Part shown: positions 20,584-30,075 of the stretch, piece by piece
Numbering within the stretch: position 1 is the stretch's first letter
How the letters are laid out: each line of letters starts with the position of its first letter
Notes under the pieces: model-generated
What the model was told of the DNA's origin: nothing
Database searches by the model: none
The model's input: the letters and a program-made list of their open reading frames with translations, nothing else
Translations under genes and position numbers: made by a program
Assembly (NCBI GenBank): GCA_902399975.1
Contig: CABOHA010000002.1
Span: forward strand, 227,843-291,842
Origin: Coriobacteriaceae bacterium
GTDB lineage: Bacteria; Actinomycetota; Coriobacteriia; Coriobacteriales; Coriobacteriaceae
Length of the DNA stretch: 64,000 nucleotides
Reading direction: 5' to 3'

Positions 20584-21699
20584 CTAACAGCCTCGGTAGC
20601 GGAAATATGCTGCACAGCTGCCCTCGGAGCTCACCATGCACGGTCCGACGGGATGTTCGGGCGTACATGCGTGGCCGAACAGCGGGCAGTCGCTCGGCGT
20701 GATGGCGCCGCGCAGCACGTCGCCGCAGCGGCACCCGCGTGGTTCGACCGTCGGTTCAATGGGTACGTCAAAGCGGGCGCCGGCATCAAAGCGCGCGAAT
20801 TCGGGCCGGATGGAAAGACCCGAGTTGGCAATCGGTCCCAGTCCGCGCCACGTGGTGTCGCACGGCTCAAATACCTGCTCGACCAGCTGGCGCGCTACGG
20901 GGTTGCCGTCAGCGTTGACGCCACGGCGGTAGGCGTTGTCGATCGCCGGCCTTTTCTCGACAACCATCTGGACCAGCATGCAGATACCTTGCAGGATATC
21001 GACCGGCTCAAACCCGGTGACTACGCCGGGGGTCTCGAACTCATCGACCAAAAACCCAAAGGGTGCCAGGCCCGTGATGGTAGCGACGTGTCCCGGAAGG
21101 ATAAAGCCGTCGATAGTGGTCTCGGGATCGTTGGCGATGGCGCGCAGCGCCGGCGGCGTGGTCTTGTGGGCGCAATAGACCGAGAAGTTCTGGAGTCCGC
21201 GTGCATCGGCCTCCAAAATGGCGGCGGCGATGGTGGGCGTCGTGGTCTCAAAGCCGACGCCCATAAAGATGACCGGGCGATCGGGGTTGTGTTCGGCGAT
21301 ATCGAGTGCATCGAGCGGGGAGTACACAATGCGAATATCGCGCCCCGCCGCCTTTTGCGCGGCGAGCGAGGTAGACGACCCGGGCACGCGCATCATGTCG
21401 CCAAAGGTGGTGATGATGGCGCCGTCCATCTTGGCGAGCGCGATTGCATGGTCGATATCGCGGTTGGCGGTAACACAGACTGGGCAACCCGGACCGCTCA
21501 GCAGTTTGAGCCCGGCAGGCATAATGGAGCGAAAGCCATAGCGACCGATGCTCACGGTATGCGTACCGCAGACTTCCATAAGGTTGATGCTGCGGTTGCC
21601 GACAAGCTCATGAATACGATCGATGAGCTCGCGAGCCAGCTTGGGGTCGCGAAATGCCGAAAAGTCGATACCGGAGCGAACCGGCTGCGCCGCCGCCAC
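20584..21699 (-). CDS. hypD: Hydrogenase maturation protein HypD
   Basis: A 371-residue iron-sulfur protein that, with HypC, forms the scaffold where Fe(CN)2CO is built. The conserved MEVCGTHT, GPGCPVCVT and C-terminal Cys-rich motifs (RGCRCGDVLRG, ending SCAAYFRYRGC) are present. It starts with GTG at 21699, one base overlapping the hypC stop codon, which suggests translational coupling. Confidence 0.95.
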   Translation of the reverse strand: MAAAQPVRSGIDFSAFRDPKLARELIDRIHELVGNRSINLMEVCGTHTVSIGRYGFRSIMPAGLKLLSGPGCPVCVTANRDIDHAIALAKMDGAIITTFGDMMRVPGSSTSLAAQKAAGRDIRIVYSPLDALDIAEHNPDRPVIFMGVGFETTTPTIAAAILEADARGLQNFSVYCAHKTTPPALRAIANDPETTIDGFILPGHVATITGLAPFGFLVDEFETPGVVTGFEPVDILQGICMLVQMVVEKRPAIDNAYRRGVNADGNPVARQLVEQVFEPCDTTWRGLGPIANSGLSIRPEFARFDAGARFDVPIEPTVEPRGCRCGDVLRGAITPSDCPLFGHACTPEHPVGPCMVSSEGSCAAYFRYRGC

Positions 21700-21959
21700 T
21701 AGTATGCCTCGGCCGGGTTAGTGGCGAGCTGGTCCTCTTCGGCCAGCTCGGTCATGGTATTGACGAGCTCGAGTGTCTCTTGGGCTTCCTGCTCGTCGAC
21801 AATCTGAATGCCAAAGCCGGCGTGCACGAGAATATAGTCGCCTACCTGTGCCGTCGGCACGAGGCGCAGCGAAACGGGGCGCTCGATGCCCATCATGTCG
21901 ACGGTCGCCTTAAGGTCGTCGTCGCGTTTGACCACTTTACCGGGAACGGCAAGGCACAT
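21699..21959 (-). CDS. hypC: Hydrogenase maturation chaperone HypC
   Basis: An 86-residue HypC/HupF protein. It begins MCLAVPGKVV, and Cys2 is the residue that holds the iron complex and contacts the hydrogenase large subunit. It has an acidic C-terminal tail (EEDQLATNPAEAY). It is coupled to hypD by a 1-bp overlap and lies 130 bp after hypF. AAAAGGGGAAC precedes the ATG. Confidence 0.95.
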   Translation of the reverse strand: MCLAVPGKVVKRDDDLKATVDMMGIERPVSLRLVPTAQVGDYILVHAGFGIQIVDEQEAQETLELVNTMTELAEEDQLATNPAEAY

Positions 21960-22089
21960 AATGTTCCCCTTTTATACGTTTTGCGCTGGATAGGCGCCTA
22001 ATTACCCATCAGTTGATGGTAGCGCTCGCGGGAGTCACGAGCAAACGCGTTACACCTGTGAGACGGCGGCGCGCAGGCTGGCAAAACGC

Positions 22090-24549
22090 CTATCGCGATG
22101 CTGTCTGCGCGAGGCGAGCGCGAGCGATGGCGGCCTGACCGTAGGCGATGCAGCCGTCGTTGACGGGCACAGTATGGGGGACCAAGACGGCAAGCCCGTC
22201 GTCTTTGAGTTCGTGGGTAAGGAGCTGAAGCAAAAGCCGGTTCATGAACACACCGCCCGAGAGCGCGACGGTATCGAGGTTTTCGCGATTGCAGATCTCG
22301 CACGCGATGTGGGTCGTAGCGTGCGTAATGGCGATGTGAAACTCGAGGGCGAGCCTGTCGGCCGGCGTGCCTGCCTCAATTCCATTCAGAAGAGATTCGA
22401 TGAGCGGTTGGGGGTCCAAGATGGGGGAGTCGTCGGCAGACGTGAATACGCCTGCATGATTGCCGTCGAGACGAACGGTCTTACCGCCGAGCGCGCGCCA
22501 GGCGGCGGATTCGAGTTCTATGGCGGGTTCGCCCTCGTAGGTTGCCTTGTCGCAGATGCCCAGAATCGCTGCCGCGGCATCAAAGAGACGCCCCATGCTG
22601 CTGGTACGCGGGCTGTTGATGCCGCGCACGATCATGGTGGCTGTCACGCTGCGCGTTTGCTCGTCGAGGCTGTCCAAAAGACGAGCGGCGCCTGGGTGCT
22701 CGAGCAGGCCGAGCTCACTGAGCAGGGCAAAGGCGTTGCGGCGGGCATCGCGTACGGACGCTACGCCACCGGGTAGGGCCCAAGTGCGCAGATGCGCTGC
22801 GCGCTCAAAGTCAGCAAGGCCAGCGACAAGAAACTCGCCGCCCCAAATGGTCCCATCGGTGCCGGCGCCGGTGCCGTCAAAGGCGATGCCAAGGACACGC
22901 GCGTCGGTTGTAAGCTGGCCCGCGGCGATGGCCTCGGCCATTACGCTCGCGATATGCGCATGATGGTGCTGCACCTCGACGAGCGGCAGATTGCATTTTC
23001 GCGCCTGCTCGCGCGCCCACTGGCCCGATAGATAGCTGGGGTGTACATCGCAGGCCAAGGCGGCGGGCGCCAAGTCAAAAAGATCTTCCAAGCGCGTGCG
23101 CGCGGCGTTCCAGGCATCGAAGGTCCCGCCGTTTTCAACATCGCCGATATGCTGCGACACAAAACAGGTCGCCTCGCCGTTCGTCCCTTCACGCGTGAGC
23201 GCGATCGTGGCCTTTTGTTGTGGCCCGCAGGCGAGCACGCAGGACGGAGCGCCGTCGAGCGCCGGCAACGGCAGCGGCTGCGGAGCGTATCCGCGGGCGC
23301 GGCGCACGGGCATAACGGCGCCGTCGACCACGCGTACCACAGAGTCGTCGTAGCGCGACAGAATTGCGCGGTCGTTACCGAGCAGCGCATCGGCGATGCC
23401 GACGGCAACGAGGTGTTCCCAGGCAAGGTTGTCGTCGGTCTCGATGGGTTCTTCGCTCAGGTTGCCGCTGGTCATGACGAGCGCGTGCATACCGCGGGCT
23501 TCTGCCGCGGCAAGCAACAGATGCTGAAGCGGGGTGTAGGGGAGCATAACGCCGAGCTCGGGCAGGTCGTGCGCGATGGACAGCGCGAGTACGAGGGCGT
23601 CGGGAGAATCGTCGTCGCTCCCGCAAACGGCACGTCGGCGCAGCAGCACGATGGGGCGGATACTGCCGGCGAGCAGATCGCGTTCAGCATCGTCGATATG
23701 ACACAGGCGCTCGGTATCAGCAAGGTCGCGCACCATGACGGCAAGCGGCTTGTTGCTGCGGCGTTTGCGATGGCGTAACTCGGCCACCGCCTGCTCGTTG
23801 GCAGCGTCACAGGCTAGATGGAATCCGCCCAGGCCCTTGATGGCGACGATACCGCCGTTGGCCAGCAACTCAACACAGCGGTCGATAATGGCGTCGCTGG
23901 CCTCGCGTGTGGTGCCGACGGCCGGTGTCGCGGACGAATTCCCGCACGCATCGCCGTTCACAGCCTCGCGCCACGTAATATGCGGCCCGCAATCAAAGCA
24001 GGCATCGGGCTGCGCGTGAAAACGCCGGTCGAGTGGGTCGGCATACTCCGCGGCGCACTTGGGACACAGGGGAAAACAATCCATCGAGGTGGCCGCTCGA
24101 TCGTAAGGCAGCGAGCGGATGATGGTAAAGCGCGGCCCGCAGTTAGTGCAGTTGATAAAGGGGTAGTGATAGCGTCGGTCGGCGGGATCGAACAACTCGC
24201 GCAGGCAATCGTCGCAGGTAGCGATATCGGGCGAGACGAGCGTGGTATGCGCGGTCTGATCCTGCGATGCCACAATGCGAAAGCCCCGCTCATCGGCAGC
24301 GCTCCAGCCGCCAGGCCCCAAATCCGCAACATCGACTCGCTCAACGCGGGCTGCCGCAGGCGCATGCTCAGAAAGCGCGGCAACAAAAGCATCGAGCGCA
24401 TCGGCCGGAGCGTGCGCCTCGATATGCACGCCGTCGCCCGCATTGAGCACCCATCCGCAAATGCCATGCGCCATGGCCTCGCGATACACAAACGGTCGCA
24501 TGCCAACGCCCTGCACAATGCCCGTCACATGAATATGCACATGCCGCAT
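22090..24549 (-). CDS. hypF: Carbamoyltransferase HypF
   Basis: An 819-residue multidomain enzyme that makes the carbamoyl group passed to HypE. Domains in order: acylphosphatase (VTGIVQGVGMRPFVYREA), two zinc-finger CxxC pairs (CDDCLRELF...CTNCGPRF and CPKCAAEY...CFDCGP), a YrdC-like nucleotide domain (GGIVAIKGLGGFHLACDA), and a Kae1-like domain with VEVQHHHAHIASV. The start MRHVHIHVTG at 24549 has GAGGGGTG upstream. It lies 42 bp after nikR, so one transcript is likely. Confidence 0.95.
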   Translation of the reverse strand: MRHVHIHVTGIVQGVGMRPFVYREAMAHGICGWVLNAGDGVHIEAHAPADALDAFVAALSEHAPAAARVERVDVADLGPGGWSAADERGFRIVASQDQTAHTTLVSPDIATCDDCLRELFDPADRRYHYPFINCTNCGPRFTIIRSLPYDRAATSMDCFPLCPKCAAEYADPLDRRFHAQPDACFDCGPHITWREAVNGDACGNSSATPAVGTTREASDAIIDRCVELLANGGIVAIKGLGGFHLACDAANEQAVAELRHRKRRSNKPLAVMVRDLADTERLCHIDDAERDLLAGSIRPIVLLRRRAVCGSDDDSPDALVLALSIAHDLPELGVMLPYTPLQHLLLAAAEARGMHALVMTSGNLSEEPIETDDNLAWEHLVAVGIADALLGNDRAILSRYDDSVVRVVDGAVMPVRRARGYAPQPLPLPALDGAPSCVLACGPQQKATIALTREGTNGEATCFVSQHIGDVENGGTFDAWNAARTRLEDLFDLAPAALACDVHPSYLSGQWAREQARKCNLPLVEVQHHHAHIASVMAEAIAAGQLTTDARVLGIAFDGTGAGTDGTIWGGEFLVAGLADFERAAHLRTWALPGGVASVRDARRNAFALLSELGLLEHPGAARLLDSLDEQTRSVTATMIVRGINSPRTSSMGRLFDAAAAILGICDKATYEGEPAIELESAAWRALGGKTVRLDGNHAGVFTSADDSPILDPQPLIESLLNGIEAGTPADRLALEFHIAITHATTHIACEICNRENLDTVALSGGVFMNRLLLQLLTHELKDDGLAVLVPHTVPVNDGCIAYGQAAIARARLAQTASR

Positions 24550-24591
24550 GCGACACCCCTCATCAAAACCGACCAAATAGGGACAGGTGCG

Positions 24592-25104
24592 CTACAGCCC
24601 CAGGCTCTGCCTGGTAGCGGCACACGTGAGCTCGCCGTGCTTAACGCCGCGCAGGCCCAGCAGACGGTCGGCCAGCTCGTAGACGCGCTCGCCGCGACCC
24701 TTGAGCGCCAGAATCTCCAAGCAGTTGTGGTGATCCAGATGCACGTGCATGGTCGATACGATCTCGTCGGTGTAGTCGTGCTGCACTTCGTCCAGACGGC
24801 GCGTCAGGTCGCCGGTATGGTGGTCGTAAATCATGGTGAGCGACCCGATAACATGCTCATCGGGCGTGCGCATCTGCTCCTTGGCAATCGAGGCGCGAAT
24901 CAGGTCGCGCACGGCCTCGGAGCGGTTGGCCACGTCGCCGCGGCGCGCGATCTGCTCGTCAAAACGGCGCAGCAGGTCGTCGGGTGCGGTAACCGAAAAA
25001 CGGACCAGCTCGGAACCGGAGCCACTACAGTGGCAGCCCGCGTCACCGTCCGCCCCGTGCGGATGCTCGTGCTCGTACCCGCAGCAGTGCTCGTGTTCGG
25101 CCAC
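24592..25104 (-). CDS. nikR: Nickel-responsive regulator NikR with His/Cys-rich N-terminus
   Basis: A 170-residue ribbon-helix-helix repressor with a C-terminal ACT-like nickel domain. H109, H120, H122 and C128 keep the exact spacing of the four high-affinity Ni ligands of known NikR. Residues 1-27 are an unusual extension with about six His and four Cys, absent from the best known NikR proteins, which could bind metal. The ribbon-helix-helix follows (LVRFSVTAPDDLLRRFDE). It starts with GTG one base after the upstream gene's stop. Its place ahead of hypF ties nickel supply to hydrogenase maturation. Confidence 0.93.
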   Translation of the reverse strand: MAEHEHCCGYEHEHPHGADGDAGCHCSGSGSELVRFSVTAPDDLLRRFDEQIARRGDVANRSEAVRDLIRASIAKEQMRTPDEHVIGSLTMIYDHHTGDLTRRLDEVQHDYTDEIVSTMHVHLDHHNCLEILALKGRGERVYELADRLLGLRGVKHGELTCAATRQSLGL

Positions 25105-25105
25105 C

Positions 25106-25354
25106 TTACACCAGCTTCACGGAGCCGACGGAGTTGTGGTCGGCCTCGATGGCTTCCTCGTAGCCCTCGAGCGCGTCATGCGCCTCGTGCAGCGCGGCCA
25201 TGGCGGCCTCGAGCTTGGCGCCGATGCGCTCCATGTCAAAATTCTCGGTCGCATGTAGCAACTGATGGCTCCATTCGTGAGCGAGCTCGATGGTGTCGTC
25301 GACCTGTTTGACGCTCATGGCAAGCTGGCTCATGTTCATTCCAACATCATGCAT
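25106..25354 (-). CDS. 82-residue helical protein in the nikR-hyp operon
   Basis: A short acidic, mostly helical protein (VDDTIELAHEWSHQLLHATENF, then an Ala/Glu-rich helix). I do not recognise a family. AAAGGAG lies upstream of the ATG and its stop is one base from the nikR start, so it is the first gene of the operon. Six His in 82 residues make a metal- or partner-binding role possible, but that is a guess from context. Confidence 0.75.
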   Translation of the reverse strand: MHDVGMNMSQLAMSVKQVDDTIELAHEWSHQLLHATENFDMERIGAKLEAAMAALHEAHDALEGYEEAIEADHNSVGSVKLV

Positions 25355-25432
25355 GGGAAATCTCCTTTTGTATGGGGCAGTTCAGTGGTTCAGATTTTAC
25401 TACGCCCGCTTTGCGCGCAGCTGCATAAGAAA

Positions 25433-25466
25433 ACGGGTACGAGTCTGTGCGACCCGCACCCGTTCA
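25433..25466. terminator. Weak hairpin between the nikR operon and trxA
   Basis: AACGGGT pairs with ACCCGTT across a 20-base loop that contains GCGACCCGC. It may be a weak terminator of unclear direction. The rest of 25355-25575 shows no gene and no tRNA. Confidence 0.35.
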
Positions 25467-25575
25467 CTGGGGGCTGTTTGTGACTACCATACTATCCGTG
25501 GTTGCACTCGGTGCATCCAGAAGTCCGGCGAGCGGTGCAAAAGCGCTCATGGACGGCGGGTAAGTAACAAGCGTA

Positions 25576-25896
25576 TTACAGATGCTTCTCCAGCAGCGCC
25601 TGCAGCCTCGCCTTGGGCAGAGCGCCAACCGAGCGGTCAATCTCTTCGCCGTTCTTAAACACAATCAGCGTGGGGATGCTCATGACGCCATACTTCATGG
25701 CCAGGTCCTGGTTGTCGTCGACGTTGCATTTGGCAACGGCAAGCTTGCCCGCCAGCTCATCGGCAACCTCGTCAACGATGGGCGAGAGGGATCGACAGGG
25801 CCCGCACCACGGTGCCCAAAAATCGACCAGCACGGGCAGGCTGTCGTTAACGACGGAATCGAAATTCTCGGGGGTAATCTGCTTAATGTCAGCCAT
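25576..25896 (-). CDS. trxA: Thioredoxin
   Basis: A 106-residue cytosolic thioredoxin. The redox pair is C31 and C34 in WAPWCGPCRS, and the cis-Pro is in MSIPTLIVFKNG. It reduces protein disulfides with electrons from thioredoxin reductase. GGAGGTCACC precedes the start MADIKQITPENFD at 25896; a longer frame exists but adds a non-conserved leader. It stands alone. Confidence 0.95.
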   Translation of the reverse strand: MADIKQITPENFDSVVNDSLPVLVDFWAPWCGPCRSLSPIVDEVADELAGKLAVAKCNVDDNQDLAMKYGVMSIPTLIVFKNGEEIDRSVGALPKARLQALLEKHL

Positions 25897-26032
25897 GGTG
25901 ACCTCCATAATGCGACGCGGCTTGGCCGCGTAAAACTCAGTACGACCGTGCTTATACCCAGCCGCCCGCAAAGCAACCACTCGCGGGCAGCTCTTTTATA
26001 TAATGGTGGGCACGCAAACGATTGGAGAGCGC

Positions 26033-26608
26033 ATGTCCACGTCACAAAGCCAGAAAAAAGAAGCCATCGCCCAGGCGGCCGAGCAGGAGCTCACATCGCT
26101 TGCGGTCCGTGGCGTGCGTATCGCGGGCAACGCGTGCTCGCCGATCGTGCTGGTCAAAGGCGATTTGGACGAGGCCGAGCGTTCGGGTGGCGAGCTTGCC
26201 GCCGGCCCGGATGGCGCGGCGTTGCGCAAGGCGCTTGGGGCCATCGGCTACGCGCCCGAGGATTTTTGCGTGCTGGCAAGCGTCGCCGGCGCAGGCGACG
26301 GAGCGGTCGCGGTGGGCGAGACTCTGCCGTGCGAGCTGTTCCGTGAGGCGCTTGAGGCTTTGGACCCCGAGGCGGTGCTACTGCTCGACAACAACGCGGC
26401 TGACGCCATGCGCGAGACCTACGCCGATATGCTCGTGGCGATCGATGACTTCGACACCGCCATGCTCAAGCCCGGCTTGGTCGCCCATGTGCAGGGTCGC
26501 CGCGTGCTCGCGCTCGACGGTTTTGAGGCGGCACTCACCGACAAGGCCGCTAAGCAGCGCATGTGGGCCTACATCAAGCAGCTGACTCCGGCGGCCGCTC
26601 CGCTGTAG
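26033..26608 (+). CDS. Conserved protein of unknown function
   Basis: A 191-residue soluble protein, MSTSQSQKKEAIAQAAEQEL. It has a central alternating helix-strand region (APEDFCVLASVAGAGDGAVAV, then DPEAVLLLDNNAADAM) but no motif I can name. GGAGAG precedes the ATG, and TATAAT (25999-26004) is a fair -10. It faces away from trxA and toward the sensor kinase gene. Confidence 0.7.
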   Translation: MSTSQSQKKEAIAQAAEQELTSLAVRGVRIAGNACSPIVLVKGDLDEAERSGGELAAGPDGAALRKALGAIGYAPEDFCVLASVAGAGDGAVAVGETLPCELFREALEALDPEAVLLLDNNAADAMRETYADMLVAIDDFDTAMLKPGLVAHVQGRRVLALDGFEAALTDKAAKQRMWAYIKQLTPAAAPL

Positions 26609-26682
26609 CGAGCCCGCGTCGACAAACGACCCCGAGCGGGCGAGCCGTACCCGCGGAACGCAAATCCGTCGCGCCCGCGCCC

Positions 26683-27958
26683 TTACATCACAGCGCGCAG
26701 CTCAAACCGATCGCCGTTAATGCGGAACTGGCAGTTGCCGTTCATGCGCTCCACGGCGAGTTTAATGCTCTTGGTGCCAAAGCCGTGACCGGCGTGCTGA
26801 GCCACGGGCATGCCGTCGACCATGTGCGGCGCCCGTCCAAATGTGTTGGAAACCGAAAGCAGCAGCTGCCCGTCCTCAAACCGCAGATCAAGATCGACAA
26901 AGCGCTTGCCCTCGGGGGCGGTGCTCGCCGCGTCAATGGCGTTTTCCAGGGCATTCGAAAGCACGCTGAACAGGTCGACATCGGCCACATGCACGCTCTG
27001 GGGCACGGCGGCGCGCAAGTCGGCGGAAATGCCGCGCTTGCTGATATCCGAGCCAAACGACGAAAGCGCGATGTTGACGGTCTCGTTGGCGCTGTAGCGG
27101 CGCACGGCGGTGCGGTCGTTGGCCTCGCATAGCGTATCGATGCGATCGAGCGCCTCGTCGGTGCGGCCTTCTTCGATCAAGACGGCCAGACCGCGCAAGA
27201 AGTGCCGCATGTCGTGGCGCAGAATCGACAGCTCGCGTCCGGACTGGCGCCATGCATCGAGTTCCTTCATGGCCGAGCTATCGCGTGTCTCGAGCATCCA
27301 GCGTTCACGCTCGGCAGCCTCTTTTTCTTCGTATTCACGCAGGTAGACGGCGAGGAACATAAGGTAGAACGCACAGAGCGCAAAGGCCAAAAACTCAACC
27401 GTCACCACCGAGCCCGAGTGGAACAGCGTGGTGTAGACGTTGGTGGCGTAGTCAAAGATGTAATAGACGAGCGGCAGGATTAAAAGGATGCCCAGCTCGG
27501 TGGGGCTTTTAATCGCCAGGCGGGGTCCAATGTCGCCGGCCCAATGCGGCAGGACGGCAAAGACGCCGAGCGTGGTAGCGATGCGTGCCAGATAGTACGC
27601 AATCTGAGAATCGGTTGCGGCAAAGGCGGCGATACCCATCCAATTGCTGAACTGACAGCTCAGATAGGCACTCGTAATGCCGAGCGCGGCAAGCAGCGGG
27701 CTCAGACGATAGCGCACACAGGTAGACGATAAGCGGCAGGTGCACGACAAGCGGATAAGCCTGACGGGCAAAAAGCTCTCCGCCTACGACATTGGCGATC
27801 GAAAAGGCAGCGCCTGTTGCGGCTCCGACCCCCACCAACTCGAGTGCATGGCGTCGATTAATTTCGATACCGCACAGCGCCGCCGAGGCAAAGACGCCAA
27901 AGAGTAGCGTTGTGGCGTGGTGGATTGCCCAAAGGACCATTTCGACCGAGGAGATCAT
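26683..27958 (-). pseudogene. GHKL sensor histidine kinase, frameshifted
   Basis: Two overlapping frames encode one AgrC-like kinase. The first frame (from 27958) gives the N-terminal membrane helices through HLPLIVYLC. The second continues with VRYRLSPLLAALG, more membrane helices, a coiled segment, the phosphoacceptor region LSILRHDMRHFLRGL, and the GHKL ATPase (NALENAIDAA, then GHGFGTKSIK). The frames would join if the repeat CACACA on the plus strand (27715-27720) had two more bases, so a dinucleotide slip is the likely cause. The start overlaps the response regulator stop. It could be a real mutation, a phase-variable switch, or a sequencing error. Confidence 0.85.
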
Positions 27959-28680
27959 CAACGCCTCCCGCCCTCAAAGCGCACCGCAAAGTAGGCGTCT
28001 TGGAATCCCTGCTTGCAGCTGCGCGAAAGCGGGATGCACGCGCCCGAGCGCATGACGATGTCCGTGCGATCGAAGTGATCGATATTGCGCAGGTTGACCT
28101 GGTAGCTGCGGTGGCATTTAAAGAAGACCGCGTTTTGCGCCAAACGGTCCTCGACGCTGCGGAACGACTCGAGTGCCTCGATATCGCGCCCGTCGCGCAG
28201 ATGGAAGACCACGTGCTTGTTGCGCGCCTCGGCATATTCGATGTCGGACAGGCGCAGGGCGTGGTAGCCAAAGGACGTTTTGATCACGAGCTCGTCGGTT
28301 GCCGCCGGGCGCATGCTCGAAAGCTCGTCGAGTAACTGCGCCAGGCGTTCGTAAGTCACGGGCTTGAGCAGATAGTCGAAGGCGCGGACCTCGTAGGACT
28401 CCAGAGCGAACTCGGGCGACGAGGTAAGGAACACCAGACGCACGGCGGTATCGGCCTGGCGCAATTCGCGCGCGGTGTCCATGCCGTTGACGAGCGGCAT
28501 GATCATGTCGAGCAGGATGATGTCGGCGCGCGACGCGGCATGGCGCGCCAGCAGGTCCTCGCCGCGCGTAACGAGCGCAACATCGACCGCCGTGCCCGTC
28601 TCGGTCGACCAACGGTCGATCATCCGGTGCAGTCTATCTAGAAAAGCGACGTCATCGTCGCAGGCAATAATCTTGAGCAT
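27958..28680 (-). CDS. LytTR-family response regulator
   Basis: A 240-residue two-component regulator. The receiver has the acidic pair D8-D9, phosphoacceptor D58 (ILLDMIMP) and Lys106 (LLKPV). The C-terminal half is a LytTR DNA-binding domain (IEYAEARNKHVVFHLRDG, then FFKCHRSYQVNLRNI). Such regulators often control bacteriocin, virulence or cell-wall genes. Its stop overlaps the start of the broken kinase gene, so the two are a pair. The targets are not evident. Confidence 0.92.
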   Translation of the reverse strand: MLKIIACDDDVAFLDRLHRMIDRWSTETGTAVDVALVTRGEDLLARHAASRADIILLDMIMPLVNGMDTARELRQADTAVRLVFLTSSPEFALESYEVRAFDYLLKPVTYERLAQLLDELSSMRPAATDELVIKTSFGYHALRLSDIEYAEARNKHVVFHLRDGRDIEALESFRSVEDRLAQNAVFFKCHRSYQVNLRNIDHFDRTDIVMRSGACIPLSRSCKQGFQDAYFAVRFEGGRR

Positions 28681-28921
28681 TCGGCCCCCTTAGTAATTCG
28701 ATTTTGCCACATTGGGCGCGTACCGCTCGCGGGGGTGCGCACCGTTTGCGCCCCACGGCGTGCAACTCGCGCCAAGCGGCAGGGCGTTAGAAAGTGCAGC
28801 AGCAAAATAATCCGTGGATAAACATGTCAATACATGCTGGTGGCTGGCCGGGGAACACGCCAGCCGCCAGCGCCAAACGATGCCAGACATCGCGAAGCAT
28901 AGGGATAAAGGGAGCTGCACG

Positions 28922-29269
28922 ATGAGGGAGAAGAAGATGGGGATGCGCACTGTGTTGACGCGCCTGCTGGGTATCGCCACCGTGGCCTGCGCACTCGTGG
29001 CGACGCCAGCGGTGGCCAGCGCCGAGACTCAGATCATGCCAGACGGGGTGAAGGCGGAGGTGCTGCCGCTTACGCAGGCCAACAACGAATCCATCCAAAT
29101 CTCCGAGCCGGGCAGTTACGTACTTAAGACGGCTGAGGGTAAGGTCATGCCATCTTCGGGTTGCACCATCGACGCGCCGGATGCGTCTCGGATTAATCCT
29201 GTGAGGATCTACATCGATGGCACGGTCTACGTGAACGATAAGATTAACTGGCGGGTTGAGCAAACTTGA
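28922..29269 (+). CDS. Small secreted protein, unknown
   Basis: A 115-residue protein with a clear signal peptide: a basic start, then LLGIATVACALVATPAVASA, and a cleavage site near AQ/AE. The mature part is about 80 residues, with EPGSYVLKTAEGKVMPSSG and VRIYIDGTVYVND suggesting a small beta fold. GGGAG precedes the ATG at 28922. It faces away from the LytTR system 240 bp away and could be its target, but nothing shows that directly. In 28681-28921 I see no other gene. Confidence 0.7.
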   Translation: MREKKMGMRTVLTRLLGIATVACALVATPAVASAETQIMPDGVKAEVLPLTQANNESIQISEPGSYVLKTAEGKVMPSSGCTIDAPDASRINPVRIYIDGTVYVNDKINWRVEQT

Positions 29270-29338
29270 TGGCTGTTCAACATCAAACAGGGTAGCAATA
29301 TGCCCTCAATGTTGCACGAAGCGCCAGCTGCAACATAA

Positions 29339-29557
29339 ACGGCGGCGATTCGCGAGCGGACGGATCGTCGCGCGTTTCGCGGCAGCGAGCAGTCGCTTGG
29401 TATCCAACTGGCAAATGACGAGCTCGCGAAACTGCTCGAGGTCCCTCTCGCCGAGCCCCTCTTCAATCTGAGGGGCAGGTATCGCGATCAATTCAACAAG
29501 CCGCTGTACGTGGGGCAGCAATATATCATCGGGTCGCGATACACCTTTTCGATGTAG
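29339..29557 (+). pseudogene. Remnant of a GntR/UTRA-family regulator (C-terminal end)
   Basis: This 73-codon open stretch begins just after a stop and has no start. It reads IQLANDELAKLLEVPLAEPL and ends in KPLYVGQQYIIGSRYTF, which resembles the last part of UTRA domains of sugar-responsive GntR regulators. The DNA-binding part is missing. It belongs to the decayed stretch between the secreted protein and the LicR-like regulator. Confidence 0.6.
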
Positions 29558-29617
29558 CGTCGCGAAGGGCGCCCTTCGCCGTTGCGGCGCACGAGTGGAT
29601 TCAGGAGAACCATCATC

Positions 29618-30051
29618 ATGGTCCAAGGAGCCTTCCCTTCAAAGCTGTCATCTTCGATATGGACGGCGTCATCGTCGATACCGAGGCGTATTACCAGATC
29701 GAGCAGCGCGAGTTCTTCGAGGAATTCGGCATCGAGGTGACCGACGAGGAGCTGTTGGCGACCGTGGGCGTCTCGTTCCAGTCGTTCCAGCGCTCCCTCG
29801 TCGACTGGTTGGGCCGCATCGGGCGCGTGGTGACGCCGGACGAGGCCCTGCGCATCTATCGGGATTGGAAGAACGGGCGCGAGGTCGATTACGCCGCACT
29901 GATGAATCCCGGCGTGCACGAGGTCTTGGCGGGTCTCAAAGAGCGCGGCGAGCGCCACACGCACGCCGGGCGCTCGTTTTCGGCAAACGCTTTCCTTCTT
30001 GGAAGGGAAAAGCCGGGTATGGAACCCGTCCCATCGCCGCTGGTACCATAG
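29618..30051 (+). pseudogene. Truncated HAD phosphatase (beta-phosphoglucomutase-like)
   Basis: The frame VIFDMDGVIVDTEAYY carries HAD motif I and is followed by a cap domain through VHEVLAGLKERG. It then switches to unrelated sequence and stops, losing motifs II to IV. No start codon fits: the in-frame ATG at 29659 lies inside motif I, and the ATG at 29618 after an AACC leader is one base out of frame. I infer a gene with a 5' frameshift and a lost 3' half. It abuts the LicR-like gene. Confidence 0.7.
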
Positions 30052-30075
30052 CTAGGCGAGAGGAGGTCAAAGCCG

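Noticed and set aside
25481..25575. Possible tRNA or small RNA between the nikR operon and trxA
   Set aside because: No acceptor stem, T-loop or CCA can be drawn.
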